NCBI RefSeq assembly: GCF_017168235.1
Contig: NZ_JABFAO010000009.1
Location: 1 to 64,000, forward strand
Source of the DNA: Rhodococcus sp. KRD197
GTDB taxonomy: Bacteria; Actinomycetota; Actinomycetes; Mycobacteriales; Mycobacteriaceae
Length of the DNA: 64,000 nucleotides
Direction: 5' to 3'
Below the pieces are notes generated by a model that was not told where the DNA came from, made no database searches, and saw nothing but the letters and a program-made list of their open reading frames with translations. Positions 60,182-64,000 of the stretch are shown piece by piece. The position numbers were made by a program, and so were the translations under genes. Positions within the stretch are counted from its first letter, which is position 1. Every line of letters starts with the position of its first letter.

Positions 60182-61921
60182 ATGACGCCGCAGGCTATGG
60201 AGCAGAACGTGGACGATTACTACGATCTGGGCAATCACTCTCGGCAAGTCACCACATCCGTTCCGGATGCGCAGAAATGGTTCGATCGCGGGCTCGTGTG
60301 GTCCTACGCGTTCAATCACGAAGAGGCTGCGAAGTGCTTCTCGAATGCGATCGAAAAGGACCCGACGTGCGCTATGGCGTACTGGGGTCTGGCCTACGCG
60401 CTCGGTCCCAACTACAACAAGCCGTGGGAGTTCTTCGACGAAGCAGAGCTGACGACCACCGTGGCTCGTACGCACAGAGCGGCCGAAGATGCTGCCGGAG
60501 CCGCCGACGACAACCATACGAGCGTCGAACGGGAACTGATCGAGGCACTGCGGTACCGCTACCCAGTGTCCGAGACTGCAGTCGGAGCGGACTCGTCGGA
60601 ACAACCCTGGTCCGTGTGGAACGACGAGTACGCCAACGCGATGCGCGCGGTGTATCTCAACCACCCGACCGATCTGGACGTCGCGACGTTGTTCGCAGAT
60701 GCACTCATGAACCTCACGCCGTGGGAGCTCTGGGACCTACGCACTGGTGAACCAGCGCCAGGTTCACGAGCGCTGGAAGCCAGGGAAGTCCTCGACCGCG
60801 CACTTCAATCGGATGGCGGCCATGTCCACCCCGGCGTGCTGCACATGTACATCCACCTCATGGAGATGTCTTCTGCTCCCGAGCAGGCGATGGTCGTCGC
60901 GGATCGATTGCGCGGGCTGGTTCCGGATGCCGGCCACCTGCATCACATGCCGACGCATCTCGATGTTCTGTGCGGTGACTATCGACGCGTCGTCAGCTCG
61001 AATACCGATGCGATAGCGGCCGACGAGAGATTTCTGAGCCGCGAAGGGCCGATGAACTTCTACACGCTCTACCGTGCGCACAATTATCACTTCAAGATTT
61101 ACGGTGCGATGTTTCTCGGTCAGTCCGCGGTTGCCATCGACACCGCTACTGCGCTCGAGTCGGCGATACCAGAGGACCTGCTTCGCGTCGAAAGTCCGCC
61201 GATGGCGGATTGGCTGGAGGGTTTTCTCGCAATGCGGGTGCACGTGTACATCAGATTCGGTCGATGGCAGGACATCATCGAGTTGGAGATGCCGTCGGAT
61301 CCGGACTTGTACTGCGTGTCCACAGCGATGATGCATTACGCCAAAGGGGTTGCTTACTCGGCGACGTCGCAGGTCGAGCATGCTGAGCGGGAGAGCGATC
61401 TGTTCAAGACCGCATTGACCCGGGTTGCACCCTCGCGCACTCTGTTCAACAACACGTGTCTCGATATTCTCGCCGTCGCAGGTGCCATGTTGGAAGGTGA
61501 GCTCGAGTACCGGAAGGGCAACTACGACCGAGCCTTCGACGCGTTGCGCCGGTCGATCGAGCTGGACGACGGTCTTCCCTACGACGAGCCGTGGGGATGG
61601 ATGCAACCGACACGGCATGCCTACGGCGCCTTGCTGCTGGAACAGGGTCACGTCGAGGACGCTGCGGCGGTGTACCGCGCAGATCTGGGTCTCGACGCCA
61701 CGTTGCCGCGACCCCTGCAGCACCCGTCCAACGTATGGGCGCTGCATGGGTACCACGAGTGCCTTCTTGCTCTCGATCGCAGCGACGAGGCCCACATCAT
61801 CGAACAGCAGCTCGAGCTTGCTGTCGCCATGGCCGACGTTCCGGTCGAGTCGTCGTGCTTTTGCCGAATGACCGCGACGCCGGGCGACCGATCAGGTGCG
61901 CATCACTGCTGTTCGGACTGA
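60182..61921 (+). CDS. Tetratricopeptide-repeat protein
   Basis: A 579-residue soluble protein built mainly of TPR-like helical pairs, for example AQKWFDRGLVWSYAFNHEEAAKCFSNAIEKDPTCAMAYWGLAYALG near residue 30 and GELEYRKGNYDRAFDALRRSIELDDGLPYDEPWGWMQPTRHAYGALLLEQGHVEDAAAVYRADLGLD near the end. A central part carries conserved His (GVLHMYIHLMEMS, GHLHHMPTHLDVLCGDY), which is not normal for a pure TPR scaffold and may bind metal. The last 30 residues are Cys/His-rich (SSCFCRMTA, HHCCSD). I do not know its function. The ATG at 60182 follows palindrome copy 2; the ATG at 60197 is an alternative. Confidence 0.8.
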   Translation: MTPQAMEQNVDDYYDLGNHSRQVTTSVPDAQKWFDRGLVWSYAFNHEEAAKCFSNAIEKDPTCAMAYWGLAYALGPNYNKPWEFFDEAELTTTVARTHRAAEDAAGAADDNHTSVERELIEALRYRYPVSETAVGADSSEQPWSVWNDEYANAMRAVYLNHPTDLDVATLFADALMNLTPWELWDLRTGEPAPGSRALEAREVLDRALQSDGGHVHPGVLHMYIHLMEMSSAPEQAMVVADRLRGLVPDAGHLHHMPTHLDVLCGDYRRVVSSNTDAIAADERFLSREGPMNFYTLYRAHNYHFKIYGAMFLGQSAVAIDTATALESAIPEDLLRVESPPMADWLEGFLAMRVHVYIRFGRWQDIIELEMPSDPDLYCVSTAMMHYAKGVAYSATSQVEHAERESDLFKTALTRVAPSRTLFNNTCLDILAVAGAMLEGELEYRKGNYDRAFDALRRSIELDDGLPYDEPWGWMQPTRHAYGALLLEQGHVEDAAAVYRADLGLDATLPRPLQHPSNVWALHGYHECLLALDRSDEAHIIEQQLELAVAMADVPVESSCFCRMTATPGDRSGAHHCCSD

Positions 61922-62125
61922 CTGCCGTTCCGGCGGGATGCGTACGAAAGGCCTTGTCACCAGGCTATACAGGCCGCCTTCTGGCCGGCGCGTTCGGCTA
62001 CCCGTGAGTAACTACGGCGGCTCGAGTGAGTGATATCCCTCCACCCCGCACAAGTTCGCGTTCGAAGTTTAAAGTGAAGGCGGACGCATCCAAAAGACGA
62101 CGTTGAAACTGAGGCAAAGGCGAAC

Positions 62126-64000
<1,875 letters not shown>

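Overview
The window looks like one contiguous chromosomal stretch of a high-GC, mycolic-acid-type actinomycete, most probably Rhodococcus or a close relative. Supporting signs are the 5S rRNA sequence, the monomeric NADP isocitrate dehydrogenase, an EspC-like type VII secretion protein, an LpqN-like protein, a DUF4185 (GH183-type) secreted glycosidase, a SCO6745-family protein and frequent GTG/TTG starts. No integrase, transposase, phage structural gene, CRISPR array or tRNA was seen, and no gene-free gap exceeds about 220 bases.

Layout. 0-0.2 kb: end of an rRNA operon (5S plus terminator). 0.2-1.7 kb: DUF2071 and SIMPL proteins. 1.7-6.8 kb: an overlapping three-gene unit encoding a DUF559/Vsr-like nuclease, a double winged-helix protein and a two-ATPase HerA-like protein, a candidate unrecognised DNA-processing or defence module. 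6.9-8.4 kb: a Y-family polymerase with a non-aromatic steric-gate residue and a CoA-binding protein. 8.4-15.7 kb: a nine-gene minus-strand operon for an acidic sugar (TctCBA importer, keto-deoxy-sugar kinase, IclR regulator, KDPG-type aldolase, aldo/keto reductase, UPF0303, DoxX) behind a palindromic operator. 15.8-20.1 kb: a short peptide of three 24-residue repeats translationally coupled to a JmjC/cupin oxygenase (possible RiPP system), with a VOC protein, a membrane protein and a diiron-type hydrolase around it.

20.1-27.8 kb: TetR, a deazaflavin-type oxidoreductase, thioesterase, galT-galK, an AraC/VOC pair and a semialdehyde dehydrogenase. 28.0-29.3 kb: secreted DUF4185 enzyme. 29.3-35.9 kb: a polyol/sugar ABC importer with two dehydrogenases and a divergent SorC regulator, separated by four helically phased copies of TGCTCATRTG. 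36.1-41.9 kb: membrane proteins, PPK2, a lipid kinase and a DHA2 exporter. 42.0-45.4 kb: TetR-P450 pair with a perfect operator palindrome, lipase and monooxygenase. 45.4-48.8 kb: a ClpC paralogue behind a HAIR-like (HspR) box and a SCO6745 protein. 48.9-51.6 kb: an overlapping type VII secretion cassette with a putative pore-forming effector. 51.6-64.0 kb: UvrA-like ABC protein, GGDEF-EAL protein, TerD protein, secreted protein, membrane-anchored serine hydrolase, TPR protein, and icd cut by the window end.

The leading candidates for something undescribed are the repeat peptide/JmjC pair (16.3-17.8 kb), the nuclease/winged-helix/HerA operon (1.7-6.8 kb) and the type VII cassette (48.9-51.6 kb). 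Functions are assigned from motifs read by eye; no database search was run.
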